Program-made: the position numbers and the translations under genes
Assembly: GCF_035325925.1 (NCBI RefSeq)
Contig: NZ_DAOKZA010000010.1
Span: 37,749-101,748 of the forward strand
DNA from: Calidifontimicrobium sp035325925
GTDB lineage: Bacteria > Pseudomonadota > Gammaproteobacteria > Burkholderiales > Burkholderiaceae_C
Reading direction: 5' to 3'
DNA: 64,000 bases
Shown here: positions 16,473 through 25,768 of the stretch, piece by piece
Layout: every line of letters starts with the position of its first letter
Numbering within the stretch: position 1 is the stretch's first letter
Notes under the pieces: model-generated
Database searches by the model: none
Told to the model about the DNA's origin: nothing
The model's input: the letters and a program-made list of their open reading frames with translations, nothing else

Positions 16473-17390
16473 ATGCCGCTGGGCACGCTCGACCGCACCC
16501 CGCCGCCGTTCTTCCGCCAGGGCTACTCCGCCCTCACCCGGCTCGTGTTTTTCTCGTCGCTCGCGGTGTTCCTGATGGTCGCCGACACGCGCTTCGAGGT
16601 GGTGCAGCACCTGCGCGCGGCGATCGCCACGGTGCTGCACCCGGTGCAGCTCGCGCTGCGCGTGCCGGTCGAGATGGTCGCCGGCGGGCGCGACTACCTG
16701 CAGGGGCTGCAGCACGCGCTGGCCGCCGAGCGCAGCGCGCAGCAGCAGCTCGCCGCGCAGGCCGCTGCGCTGGCGCGCGCCGGTCAGCTCGAGGCCGAGA
16801 ACCAGGCGCTGCGCGGCCTGCTCGCGCTGGGGCCGGCGGTGGCGCCGCGCGCCACTGCCGCCGAGGTCCTGTACGAGGCCGCCGACCCGTTCTCGCGCAA
16901 GCTGTTCGTCGACCGCGGCGCGACGCACGGCATCCGCGCCGGTGCGCCGGTGCTCGCCGCGCAGGGCGTGCTCGGCCAGGTCACGCGCGTGTACCCGCTG
17001 GCCAGCGAGGTCACGCTGCTGGTCGACAAGGACGCCGCGATCCCGGTGCTCAACCGCCGCACGCGGCAGCGCAGCGTGGCCTACGGCGGCCCGTCGCGCG
17101 GCAGCGCGATGGAGCTGCGCTTCGTGCCCGGCAACGCCGACGTGATGCCGGGCGACGAGCTCGAGACCTCGGGCGTCGACGGCGTGTACCCGCCGGGGCT
17201 GGCGGTGGCGCGCGTGACCAGCGTCGAGCGGCTGGCCGAAGGCGGCTTCGCACGCGTGCGGCTCGTGCCCGCCGCCGCGCCCGACGGCGTGCGCCACGTC
17301 CTGCTGCTCGATCCGCTGGGCACGCTGATGCCGCCGCGCCCCGCCACCGAGGCACGCGACGACGCCGCCCCACGAGCGCCGGGCCCATGA
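16473..17390 (+). CDS. mreC: rod shape-determining protein MreC
   Basis: A 305-residue bitopic membrane protein. One transmembrane helix lies at ~21-37, followed by a periplasmic coiled coil (~75-118, Ala/Gln/Glu-rich) and the two beta-barrel domains (~120-280) with the conserved LFVDRGATHGI. MreC activates PBP2-RodA. The Pro/Ala-rich tail is poorly conserved. Its stop overlaps mreD as ATGA. Confidence 0.95.
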   Translation: MPLGTLDRTPPPFFRQGYSALTRLVFFSSLAVFLMVADTRFEVVQHLRAAIATVLHPVQLALRVPVEMVAGGRDYLQGLQHALAAERSAQQQLAAQAAALARAGQLEAENQALRGLLALGPAVAPRATAAEVLYEAADPFSRKLFVDRGATHGIRAGAPVLAAQGVLGQVTRVYPLASEVTLLVDKDAAIPVLNRRTRQRSVAYGGPSRGSAMELRFVPGNADVMPGDELETSGVDGVYPPGLAVARVTSVERLAEGGFARVRLVPAAAPDGVRHVLLLDPLGTLMPPRPATEARDDAAPRAPGP

Positions 17391-17908
17391 TCCTGCCGCG
17401 CGCCACCGACCAGCTGCTGCTGCCGGCCAACCCCTGGTTCATCGCGCTGTCGCTGCTCGTCGCACTCGCGCTGAACCTGCTGCCGCTGGGGCGCGTGCCG
17501 GCGATGCCCGACGTGGTCGCGCTGGCGCTGGTGTTCTGGAACGTGCACCAGCCGCGGCGTGTCGGCGTGGGCATCGCGTTCGTGCTCGGGCTGGCGATGG
17601 ACGTGCACGAGGCCAGCCTGCTGGGCCAGCACGCGCTGGCGTACACGCTGCTGTCGTACTTCGCGATCACGATCCACCGCCGGCTGCTGTGGTTCGGCGT
17701 GTGGTCGCAGATGCTGCAGGTCGCGCCGCTGCTGTTCGCCGCCACCGCGGTGTCGACGCTGGTGCGGCTGGCCGCCGGCGACGGCTTCGCCGGCTGGAGC
17801 CTGTTCGCCGCGCCGCTGATCGAGACGGCGCTGTGGCCGCTGGCGAGCTGGGTGCTGCTGGCCCCGCAGCGCCGACCGCCCGATCCGGACGAAAATCGGC
17901 CCCTGTGA
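17387..17908 (+). CDS. mreD: rod shape-determining protein MreD
   Basis: A 173-residue integral membrane protein with about five hydrophobic segments, starting with WFIALSLLVALALNLLPL. It contains RVPAMPDVVALALVFW and GFVLGLAMDV-like segments (here IAFVLGLAMDVHE) typical of MreD. It works with MreC in the elongasome. It overlaps mreC by four bases and is followed by mrdA after 18 bases. Confidence 0.94.
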   Translation: MILPRATDQLLLPANPWFIALSLLVALALNLLPLGRVPAMPDVVALALVFWNVHQPRRVGVGIAFVLGLAMDVHEASLLGQHALAYTLLSYFAITIHRRLLWFGVWSQMLQVAPLLFAATAVSTLVRLAAGDGFAGWSLFAAPLIETALWPLASWVLLAPQRRPPDPDENRPL

Positions 17909-17926
17909 CCGACGCGCCGTCGCCGC

Positions 17927-19921
17927 ATGGCTGAGCTGAAGAACGTCGAGCTCGAGCTCGACCGCTTCCGCCACCGCGTGTTCGCCGCGGTCGCCTTCGT
18001 GCTGCTGGGCTTCTCGCTGCTCGTCGCACGCATGGTCCACCTGCAGGTGATCCGGCACGACGAGCTGTCCACGCGCGCCGAGAGCAACCGCATCGCGGTG
18101 CTGCCGGTGGTGCCCGACCGCGGGCTGATCGTCGACCGCCACGGCGTGGTGCTGGCGAGCAACTACTCGGCCTACACGCTGGAGATCACGCCGTCGAAGG
18201 TCGACGACGTCGACGCGACGATCGACGCGCTGGCCGAGCTGGTCGAGATCCGCACCAGCGACCGGCGGCGCTTCAAGCGCCTGCGCGAGGAGGGCAAGAG
18301 CTTCGACTCGATCCCGATCCGCACCAAGCTCAGCGACGAGGAGGTCGCGCGTTTCGTCGCGCAGCGCTGGCGCTTCCCCGGCGTCGAGGTCAACGCGCGG
18401 CTGTTCCGCCACTACCCGCTCGGCGAGGTGGGTTCGCACCTGATCGGCTACATCGGCCGCATCAACGCCGCCGAGAAGAAGGCGATGGAGGACTGGGACG
18501 ACGAGGTGCAGGCCAACTACCGCGGCACCGAGCACATCGGCAAGCTCGGCCTCGAGCAGAGCTACGAGGCGGTGCTGCACGGCGTCACCGGCTTCGCCGA
18601 GGTCGAGACCACCGCCGGCGGGCGCGCGGTGCGCCAGTTGCGCGCGACGCCGGCGACGCCGGGCCACACGCTGGCGCTGTCGGTGGACATCAAGCTGCAG
18701 GCGCTGGTCGAGCAGCTGTACGGCGACCGGCGCGGCGCGCTGGTCGCGCTCGACCCGCGCAACGGCGAGGTGCTGGCCTTCGTCAGCAAGCCCACGTTCG
18801 ACCCGAACCTGTTCGTCGACGGCATCGACCACGACTCGTGGCGCGAGCTCAACGAGAGCATCGACAAGCCGCTGCTCAACCGCGCGCTGCGCGGCACCTA
18901 CCCGCCGGGCTCGACGTTCAAGCCGTTCATGGCGATGGCCGCGCTGAACAGCGGCAAGCGCAGCGCCGACGTGGTCGTGCACGACGGCGGCAGCTTCATG
19001 TTCGGCAACCACCGCTTCCGCAGCCACGGCGACAAGGGGCTGGGTCCGGTGGACATGCGCCGCTCGATCGTCAAGTCGAGCAACGTCTACTACTACTCGC
19101 TGGCCAACGAGATGGGCGTCGACCTGATGCACCGCGAGCTGTCGCCGTTCGGCTTCGGCGCGCGCACCGAGATCGACCTGGTCGGCGAGGCCACCGGCGT
19201 GCTGCCGTCGACCGAGTGGAAGCGGCGCGCCTACCGGCGCCCCGAGCAGCAGAAGTGGTACGCCGGCGAGACGATCTCGCTGGGCATCGGCCAGGGCTAC
19301 AACAACTTCACGGTGCTGCAGCTGGCCAAGGCCACGGCGACGCTGGTCTCGGGCGGCCAGCGTTTCCGCCCGCGCCTGGTGCGCGAGATCGAGAACGTGG
19401 TCGACGGCAGCCGGCGCACCGTGGCCGGCGACGCGCTCGAGCCGCTGCCGCTGGCGCCCGAGCACGTGCGACTGATCCGCGACGCGATGCACGACGTGAC
19501 GCAGGAGGGCACGTCGACGCGCGTGTTCGCCGGCGCGCCGTACGCGAGCGGCGGCAAGACCGGCACCGCGCAGGCGGTGGGCGTGCGCCAGAACGAGAAG
19601 TACAACGCCGCCAAGCTCGCCGAGCATCAGCGCGACCACTCGCTGTACGTGGCGTTCGCGCCGGTCGACGCGCCGACCATCGCGCTGGCGGTGGTGGTCG
19701 AGAACGCCGGCTTCGGCGCCGCCGCGGCGGCGCCGATCGCGCGCCGCGTGTTCGACTACTGGCTCGCGGGCCTGTACCCGAGCGAGGAGGACATCGCGCT
19801 GACGCGCGAGGGCCGAAGCGCCGCGCCGGTCGGCACGCCGCGCCGCGCCGCCGACGTGCCGCTGCCGGGCGGCGCGACCGCCGCGGCGGCGCAGCTCGCG
19901 ATGCAGGGGTCGTCTCGATGA
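17927..19921 (+). CDS. mrdA: penicillin-binding protein 2 (transpeptidase)
   Basis: A 664-residue class B PBP that crosslinks peptidoglycan during elongation. It has an N-terminal anchor (~18-37), a dimerisation/pedestal domain ~60-240 and a transpeptidase domain with the three active-site motifs: STFK (329-332), SSN (384-386) and KTG (544-546). About 45 residues after the catalytic domain form an Ala/Pro-rich tail. The final TGA overlaps an 8-codon mini frame leading to rodA. Confidence 0.97.
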   Translation: MAELKNVELELDRFRHRVFAAVAFVLLGFSLLVARMVHLQVIRHDELSTRAESNRIAVLPVVPDRGLIVDRHGVVLASNYSAYTLEITPSKVDDVDATIDALAELVEIRTSDRRRFKRLREEGKSFDSIPIRTKLSDEEVARFVAQRWRFPGVEVNARLFRHYPLGEVGSHLIGYIGRINAAEKKAMEDWDDEVQANYRGTEHIGKLGLEQSYEAVLHGVTGFAEVETTAGGRAVRQLRATPATPGHTLALSVDIKLQALVEQLYGDRRGALVALDPRNGEVLAFVSKPTFDPNLFVDGIDHDSWRELNESIDKPLLNRALRGTYPPGSTFKPFMAMAALNSGKRSADVVVHDGGSFMFGNHRFRSHGDKGLGPVDMRRSIVKSSNVYYYSLANEMGVDLMHRELSPFGFGARTEIDLVGEATGVLPSTEWKRRAYRRPEQQKWYAGETISLGIGQGYNNFTVLQLAKATATLVSGGQRFRPRLVREIENVVDGSRRTVAGDALEPLPLAPEHVRLIRDAMHDVTQEGTSTRVFAGAPYASGGKTGTAQAVGVRQNEKYNAAKLAEHQRDHSLYVAFAPVDAPTIALAVVVENAGFGAAAAAPIARRVFDYWLAGLYPSEEDIALTREGRSAAPVGTPRRAADVPLPGGATAAAAQLAMQGSSR

Positions 19922-19944
19922 ACGCGCGCAGGGTCGTGCCGTGA
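19918..19944 (+). other. 8-codon mini reading frame between mrdA and rodA
   Basis: ATG at 19918 overlaps the mrdA stop (ATGA) and the frame MNARRVVP ends in a TGA that overlaps the GTG start of rodA (GTGA). Such a frame could hand terminating ribosomes on to rodA. It may equally be chance, because an AGGG ribosome-binding-like sequence lies 9 bases before the GTG. Confidence 0.35.
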
Positions 19945-21095
19945 ACGCGGTCATCGAGCGGCCGTCGCCCTGGCAGCGCCTGCAGCCGGTGCTGCTGGCC
20001 TTCGACCCGTGGCTGCTGCTCGCAGTGGCGCTGCTGGCCGCCGCCGGGCTGGTGGCGATGTACTCGGCGGGCTTCGACCACGGCGCGCGGTTTTCCGGGC
20101 ACCTGCGCAACATGGGCGTCGGCCTGGCGGTGCTGCTGGTCGTCTCGCAGGTGCCGCCGCAGCGGCTGATGGCGCTGTCCGTGCCGCTGTACGCGGTCGG
20201 TGTCGCGCTGCTGGTGGCCACGCTGCTGTTCGGCATCACGAAGAAGGGCGCGACGCGCTGGCTCGACGTGGGCATCGTGATCCAGCCCAGCGAGCTGATG
20301 AAGCTCGCGGTGCCGCTGATCCTGGCGTGGTGGTTCGACAAGCGCGAGGGCCAGATGCGCGCCGCCGACTTCGTCGTCGCCACGGGGTTGCTGCTGCTGC
20401 CGTTCGCGCTGATCGTCAAGCAGCCGGACCTCGGCACGTCGCTGCTGGTGCTGTCGGCCGGGCTGTTCGTGCTCTTCTTTGCCGGCCTGCCGTGGCGGCT
20501 GATCGTGCCGGTGCTGGCGCTGGGCGCGGCGGGCATCGTCGCGCTGGTGGTCTTCGGCGACACGATGTGCCAGCCCGAGGTCGACTGGAAGGTGCTGCGC
20601 GAATACCAGAAGCACCGCGTGTGCACGCTGCTCGACCCGGCGTCCGACCCGCTGGGCAAGGGCTTCCACGTGATCCAGGGGATGATCGCGATCGGCTCGG
20701 GCGGGCTGTGGGGCAAGGGCTTCATGAACGGCACGCAGACGCACCTGGAGTTCATCCCCGAACGCACCAGCGACTTCATCTTCGCCGCGGTGGCCGAGGA
20801 GTTCGGCCTGGCCGGCGTGGTCGCGCTGCTGCTGGGCTTCGGCTTCCTCATCGTGCGCGGGCTGGCGATCGCCGCCGAGGCGCCGACGGTGTTCTCGCGC
20901 CTGCTCGCCGGCGCGGTGTCGCTGACCTTCTTCACCTACGTGTTCGTCAACATCGGCATGGTCAGCGGCATCCTGCCGGTGGTCGGCGTGCCGTTGCCCT
21001 TCGTCAGCTACGGCGGGACCGCGATGGTCACGCTCGGCTTCGGCCTGGGTATCCTGCTGTCGATCGCGAGGAGCCGGCGGCTGATGCAGAGCTGA
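19941..21095 (+). CDS. rodA: peptidoglycan glycosyltransferase RodA
   Basis: A 384-residue SEDS-family polytopic membrane enzyme that polymerises lipid II glycan strands with PBP2. About ten hydrophobic helices are visible. Conserved SEDS features: KKGATRWLDVG, QPSELMKLAVPL, KQPDLGTSLLV (with the essential Asp), GFMNGTQTHLEFIPERTSDFIFA and GVPLPFVSYGGTAMV. The start is GTG at 19941, preceded by AGGG. Last gene of the shape operon; it converges with the histidine kinase 18 bases away. Confidence 0.97.
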   Translation: MNAVIERPSPWQRLQPVLLAFDPWLLLAVALLAAAGLVAMYSAGFDHGARFSGHLRNMGVGLAVLLVVSQVPPQRLMALSVPLYAVGVALLVATLLFGITKKGATRWLDVGIVIQPSELMKLAVPLILAWWFDKREGQMRAADFVVATGLLLLPFALIVKQPDLGTSLLVLSAGLFVLFFAGLPWRLIVPVLALGAAGIVALVVFGDTMCQPEVDWKVLREYQKHRVCTLLDPASDPLGKGFHVIQGMIAIGSGGLWGKGFMNGTQTHLEFIPERTSDFIFAAVAEEFGLAGVVALLLGFGFLIVRGLAIAAEAPTVFSRLLAGAVSLTFFTYVFVNIGMVSGILPVVGVPLPFVSYGGTAMVTLGFGLGILLSIARSRRLMQS

Positions 21096-21113
21096 GCCGC
21101 CGCGGCGCGCACC

Positions 21114-22598
21114 TCAGGTCACCGCGCCGGCCGCGCCTTCGTCGCCGACCACCGGGAAGCGCACCGTGAACCGCGTGCCCGGGCCGTGCGGCGCCGACCC
21201 GCGCGGCTGCGTGTCCTCGACGGTCAGCGTGGCGCCGTGCTGCGCGGCGATCTCGCGCACGATCGCCAGCCCGAGCCCGCTGCCGTCGACGTTCGTGCCC
21301 AGCGCGCGGTAGAAGGGCTGGAACACCAGCTCGCGCTCGCCCTCGGGGATGCCGGGGCCGGTGTCCTCGACCTGCAGCACCGCGACCTGGCCGAACGGGT
21401 CGGCGAGCACGCGCACCGTCACGGTGCCGCCGGCGGGCGTGTACTGCAGCGCGTTGTCGACCAGGTTGCGGATCAACTCGCGCACCAGCACCGGCTGGCC
21501 ACGCATCATCGGCACGCCCTCCGCCGGCGCCGGCCCCTCGTAGCCCAGGTCGATGCGCTTCTCGATCGCCTTGGGCACGAAGTCCTCGACGGTCTCGACG
21601 GCCAGCTGCGCGAGGTTGAAGCGCTGCTGGCGCAGCGCCTGCTCGCGGTCCTCGGCGCGCGCCATCGCCAGCAGCTGATTGACCATGTGCGCGGCGCGCT
21701 GGCTCGACAGCGCGATCTGCTGCAGCGAACGCTTGACCGACTGCGCGTTGCCGCCGGCGTCGATCTCGCGCTGCGCCAGTTCGGCCTGCGTGCGCAGCCC
21801 GGCCAGCGGCGTCTTCAGCTGGTGCGCCGCGTCGGCCAGGAAGTGCTTCTGCGCGCCGATCGAGTGGTCCAGCCGTGCCAGCAGGTCGTTGATCGCGCGC
21901 ACCAGCGGCGTCACCTCCTCGGGCGCCTCGCGCTCCTCGATCGGGCTGAGGTCGTGCGCCTCGCGCTGGCGGATGCGCTGCTGCAGCGCGTTCAGCGGCG
22001 CCAGCCCGCGCCCCAGCGCCAGCCACACCAGCACCACCGCGACCGGCAGGATCACGAACTGCGGCAGGATCACGCCCTTGATGATCTCGGTGGCCAGCCG
22101 CGAGCGCCGGTCCAGCGTCTCGGCCACCTGCACCAGCGGCGGCTGTTCGGCCCCTTCGAGCGGCAGCGTGACCCACAGGTAGGCCACGCGCACCGACTCG
22201 TCCTGCACGACGTCGTCGCGGAACTTCAGCGCGCCCGGCTCGACCGGCACGCCCACCGGCACCGGCAGCACGCGGTCGCCGGCCACCAGCTCGCCGCGCA
22301 GGCCGAGCACCTGATAGTAGATGGCGCCGCCCTCCTCGCCGCGCAGCACGTCGGCCACGGTCGACGTCAACCCTGGCGGCAGCCGGATCTCGCGCGGCGC
22401 CTCGGCCTTCAGCACGATGCGCTGCGCGATGTGGCGCGCCAGTTCGCCCAGGTCGCGGTCGTACGGGCGGTTGGCGATGCCCTGCGCGACGACCCAGGTC
22501 ACGCCCATGCTCATCGGCCACAGCAGCAGCAGCGGCGCGAGCATCCAGTCGAGGATCTCGCCGAGCAGCGAGCGCTGCTCGGGCAGTCGGGTGGCCAT
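21114..22598 (-). CDS. sensor histidine kinase, TctE-like
   Basis: A 494-residue inner-membrane kinase. Transmembrane helix ~17-38, periplasmic sensor ~40-170, helix ~176-196, HAMP-like linker, H box FLADAAHQLKTPLAGL (H259), N box NLVDNALQYTP, and G boxes VEDTGPGIPEGE and DGSGLGLAIV. The layout resembles the TctE tricarboxylate sensor, but no TctABC transporter is nearby, so the ligand is unknown. It follows its response regulator by 37 bases. Confidence 0.92.
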   Translation of the reverse strand: MATRLPEQRSLLGEILDWMLAPLLLLWPMSMGVTWVVAQGIANRPYDRDLGELARHIAQRIVLKAEAPREIRLPPGLTSTVADVLRGEEGGAIYYQVLGLRGELVAGDRVLPVPVGVPVEPGALKFRDDVVQDESVRVAYLWVTLPLEGAEQPPLVQVAETLDRRSRLATEIIKGVILPQFVILPVAVVLVWLALGRGLAPLNALQQRIRQREAHDLSPIEEREAPEEVTPLVRAINDLLARLDHSIGAQKHFLADAAHQLKTPLAGLRTQAELAQREIDAGGNAQSVKRSLQQIALSSQRAAHMVNQLLAMARAEDREQALRQQRFNLAQLAVETVEDFVPKAIEKRIDLGYEGPAPAEGVPMMRGQPVLVRELIRNLVDNALQYTPAGGTVTVRVLADPFGQVAVLQVEDTGPGIPEGERELVFQPFYRALGTNVDGSGLGLAIVREIAAQHGATLTVEDTQPRGSAPHGPGTRFTVRFPVVGDEGAAGAVT

Positions 22599-22635
22599 CG
22601 TGCGAGCGAGGATAGCCGCGGCGCCGGGCGTCGAT

Positions 22636-23307
<672 letters not shown>

Positions 23308-23375
23308 CGCGTCGTCTCCCCCGCGGTCGCGTCGCAATGCGCGCCCTGCGCACCCATTCTAGGGATTCGCCCGCG

Positions 23376-23410
23376 TTGACGCACACCCGATACTGTACGA
23401 ACATCCAGTT
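23376..23410 (+). promoter_or_regulatory. recA promoter with LexA (SOS) box
   Basis: TACTGTACGAACATCCAGTT (23391-23410) matches the LexA consensus CTGT-N8-ACAG with a single mismatch in the right half (CCAG). A TTGACG -35 lies at 23376-23381, and the box covers the weak -10 region (GAACAT, 23399-23404), so bound LexA would block RNA polymerase. It is ~36 bases ahead of the recA start. Confidence 0.8.
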
Positions 23411-23445
23411 GTGCCACAATCGCGACGATGAAACCGGAGAAGACC

Positions 23446-24483
23446 ATGGATGCCCCCGTCAAGGCGCTGAACACCGAGAAGGCCAAGGCCCTGCAGGCCG
23501 CGCTGGCGCAAATCGAGAAGCAGTTCGGCAAGGGTTCGATCATGCGCCTGGGCGAGGGCGAGAAGATCGAGGACATCCAGGTCGTGTCCACCGGCTCGCT
23601 GGGGCTGGACATCGCGCTGGGCGTCGGCGGGCTGCCGCGCGGACGCGTGATCGAGATCTACGGCCCCGAAAGCTCGGGCAAGACGACGCTGACGCTGCAG
23701 GTCATCGCCGAGATGCAGAAGCAGGCCGGGGTGTGCGCCTTCATCGACGCCGAGCACGCCCTCGACGTGCAGTACGCGCAGAGGCTCGGTGTGAACCTTC
23801 AAGACCTGCTGATCAGCCAGCCGGACACCGGCGAGCAGGCGCTGGAGATCGTCGACGCGCTGGTGCGCTCGGGCTCGGTCGACCTGATCGTCATCGACTC
23901 GGTGGCCGCGCTGACGCCCAAGGCCGAACTCGAGGGCGAGATGGGCGACAGCCTGCCCGGCCTGCAGGCGCGGCTGATGAGCCAGGCACTGCGCAAGCTG
24001 ACCGCGACGATCAAGAAGACCAACTGCATGGTCATCTTCATCAACCAGATCCGCATGAAGATCGGCGTCATGTTCGGCAACCCCGAGACGACCACCGGCG
24101 GCAACGCGCTGAAGTTCTACGCCTCGGTGCGGCTGGACATCCGGCGCACCGGCAGCATCAAGCGCGGCGACGAGGTGATCGGCAGCGAAACCAAGGTCAA
24201 GGTCGTGAAGAACAAGGTCGCCCCGCCGTTCAAGACCGCCGAGTTCGACATCCTCTACGGCGAGGGCATCAGCCGCGAGGGCGAGATCGTCGACATGGGG
24301 GTGGCGGCCAAGGTGCTCGACAAGAGCGGTGCCTGGTACGCCTACAACGGCGAGAAGATCGGTCAGGGCAAGGACAACGCGCGCGAGTTCCTGCGCGAGA
24401 ACGCCGACCTGGCGTACGAGATCGAGAACAAGGTGCGCGAGGCGATGGGCATCCCGCTGCTGCCCGCCGCCACCGCCGGGTAG
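23446..24483 (+). CDS. recA: recombinase RecA
   Basis: A 345-residue DNA-strand-exchange ATPase and LexA co-protease. Walker A GPESSGKTT at 73-81, Walker B LIVIDSVAALTP, loop L2 region IRMKIGVMFGNPETTTGG. The ATG at 23446 is chosen over the in-frame ATG at 23428 because GGAG lies 8 bases before it, and homologues start close to EKAKALQAALAQIEKQFGKG. It is under LexA control through the box upstream, and followed by recX. Confidence 0.98.
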   Translation: MDAPVKALNTEKAKALQAALAQIEKQFGKGSIMRLGEGEKIEDIQVVSTGSLGLDIALGVGGLPRGRVIEIYGPESSGKTTLTLQVIAEMQKQAGVCAFIDAEHALDVQYAQRLGVNLQDLLISQPDTGEQALEIVDALVRSGSVDLIVIDSVAALTPKAELEGEMGDSLPGLQARLMSQALRKLTATIKKTNCMVIFINQIRMKIGVMFGNPETTTGGNALKFYASVRLDIRRTGSIKRGDEVIGSETKVKVVKNKVAPPFKTAEFDILYGEGISREGEIVDMGVAAKVLDKSGAWYAYNGEKIGQGKDNAREFLRENADLAYEIENKVREAMGIPLLPAATAG

Positions 24484-24511
24484 GCCCGCGCGCTCGGCGC
24501 GCGCCGCCGCG

Positions 24512-25006
24512 ATGCCCGCGCTGTCGCTGAAGGCACGCGCGCTGCAATGGCTGGCGCAGCGTGACCATAGCCGCAGCGAATTGCGCGGCAAGCTGCTGCG
24601 CCTTGCCGCGGCGGCGCGGCGCGCCGGCAGCCCGCCCGACGACGACGACCCGGCGGCCCGGGCCGCCGAGGTCGACGCCTTGCTCGACGAGCTGCAGCGC
24701 CAGGGCTGGCTCGACGAGCGGCGCTTCGTCGAGTCGCGCGTCAACACCCGCGCGCCGCGCTTCGGCAACGTGCGCATCCGCAGCGAACTGTCCCGCCTGG
24801 GCGTGAGCCTCGACGCCGACGCCGACGCGGCGCTGCGCGCCAGCGAGGTCGAGCGCGCGCGCGCGGTGTGGGCGCGCAAGTACCAGGCGCGCGCGCCGGC
24901 CGACGCCGCCGAACGGGCGCGCCAGATGCGCTTTCTCGCCGGGCGCGGGTTCTCGGCCGAGGTGATCCGCCGCGTCGTTCCGACCCTCGGCGCCGACGAC
25001 GACTGA
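24512..25006 (+). CDS. recX: RecA regulator RecX
   Basis: A 164-residue helical protein that limits RecA filament growth. It begins SLKARALQWLAQRDHSRSEL and has the three-helix repeats typical of RecX, with LDELQRQGWLDERRFVESRV and the closing FLAGRGFSAEVIRRVV. The ATG at 24512 lies 28 bases after the recA stop, so the genes are probably co-transcribed and SOS-induced. Confidence 0.93.
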   Translation: MPALSLKARALQWLAQRDHSRSELRGKLLRLAAAARRAGSPPDDDDPAARAAEVDALLDELQRQGWLDERRFVESRVNTRAPRFGNVRIRSELSRLGVSLDADADAALRASEVERARAVWARKYQARAPADAAERARQMRFLAGRGFSAEVIRRVVPTLGADDD

Positions 25007-25119
25007 CACCACCGCGCCCACCGGGCGGCCCAGGGGCGCGTGCTACATTTCGGCGCGTTTTCCGCCCGCGCCGGCCCTTCGCCTGCAGTCCGAAGGCCTC
25101 TCGGCGCGCCGCGTCCGCC

Positions 25120-25725
25120 ATGCCGCTGCCTCCCGCCTGCCCGTCGCGCCAGCCCAAGCACCGCCGTTCGATCGACGTGCAGGTGTTCGCCCGCGACGAC
25201 GGCCTGTGGGAGGTGGACGCGACGCTCATCGACACGAAAACGCGCGACGTGCCGCTCGGTGGCGGCGTGCGCCGCGCCGGCGAGCCGATCCACGACATGC
25301 TGCTACGGCTCGTCGTCGACCGCGCGCTCAACGTCGTCGCCGCCGGCTCGCACACGCAGGGCATGCCCTACGCCGGCGAATGCGACCGCCACGACGACGC
25401 CTACGCCCGGCTGGTCGGCCTGAACCTCGGCCGCGGCTTCCGCCGCGCGCTGCTCGAGCGCGTCGGCGGCGTGCGCGGCTGCACCCACCTGACCGAGTTG
25501 GCGCAGGTGCTGCCCACCGCGGTGATCCAGGCCTTCGCCGGCGACGTCATCGACACCCGCGCCGACCGGCCCGGCGACCCGCGCCCGTTCCAGATCGACC
25601 GCTGCCACGCGCTGCGCGAGTCGGGCGACGTGGTGCGCGTGCATTTCCCGCGCTGGTACCGTCAGCCTGACGCCAAGAACGACGCCGACAATGCGCCGTC
25701 GATGCCGGCCACCACGCCGGCCTGA
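25120..25725 (+). CDS. DUF2889 domain protein
   Basis: A 201-residue cytoplasmic protein of the DUF2889 family: KHRRSIDVQVFARDDGLWEVDATLIDTK, then a paired-strand region and GCTHLTELAQVLPTAVIQAF. The function is unknown. The family sits near recX/sucC in many Burkholderiales. The ATG at 25120 is chosen because homology begins within 15 residues of it; the longer upstream frame would overlap recX. No strong ribosome binding site is seen. Confidence 0.8.
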   Translation: MPLPPACPSRQPKHRRSIDVQVFARDDGLWEVDATLIDTKTRDVPLGGGVRRAGEPIHDMLLRLVVDRALNVVAAGSHTQGMPYAGECDRHDDAYARLVGLNLGRGFRRALLERVGGVRGCTHLTELAQVLPTAVIQAFAGDVIDTRADRPGDPRPFQIDRCHALRESGDVVRVHFPRWYRQPDAKNDADNAPSMPATTPA

Positions 25726-25768
25726 CGCGGCCGCCGCCCCTTTCGTCCCTCCACTGCCCAGCCCGCCC

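Noticed and set aside
17081..20935. 1284-codon open frame antisense to mreC, mreD, mrdA and rodA
   Set aside because: The plus-strand genes are certain by motif, and the antisense translation is low-complexity and has no recognisable domain. It results from high GC at third codon positions.
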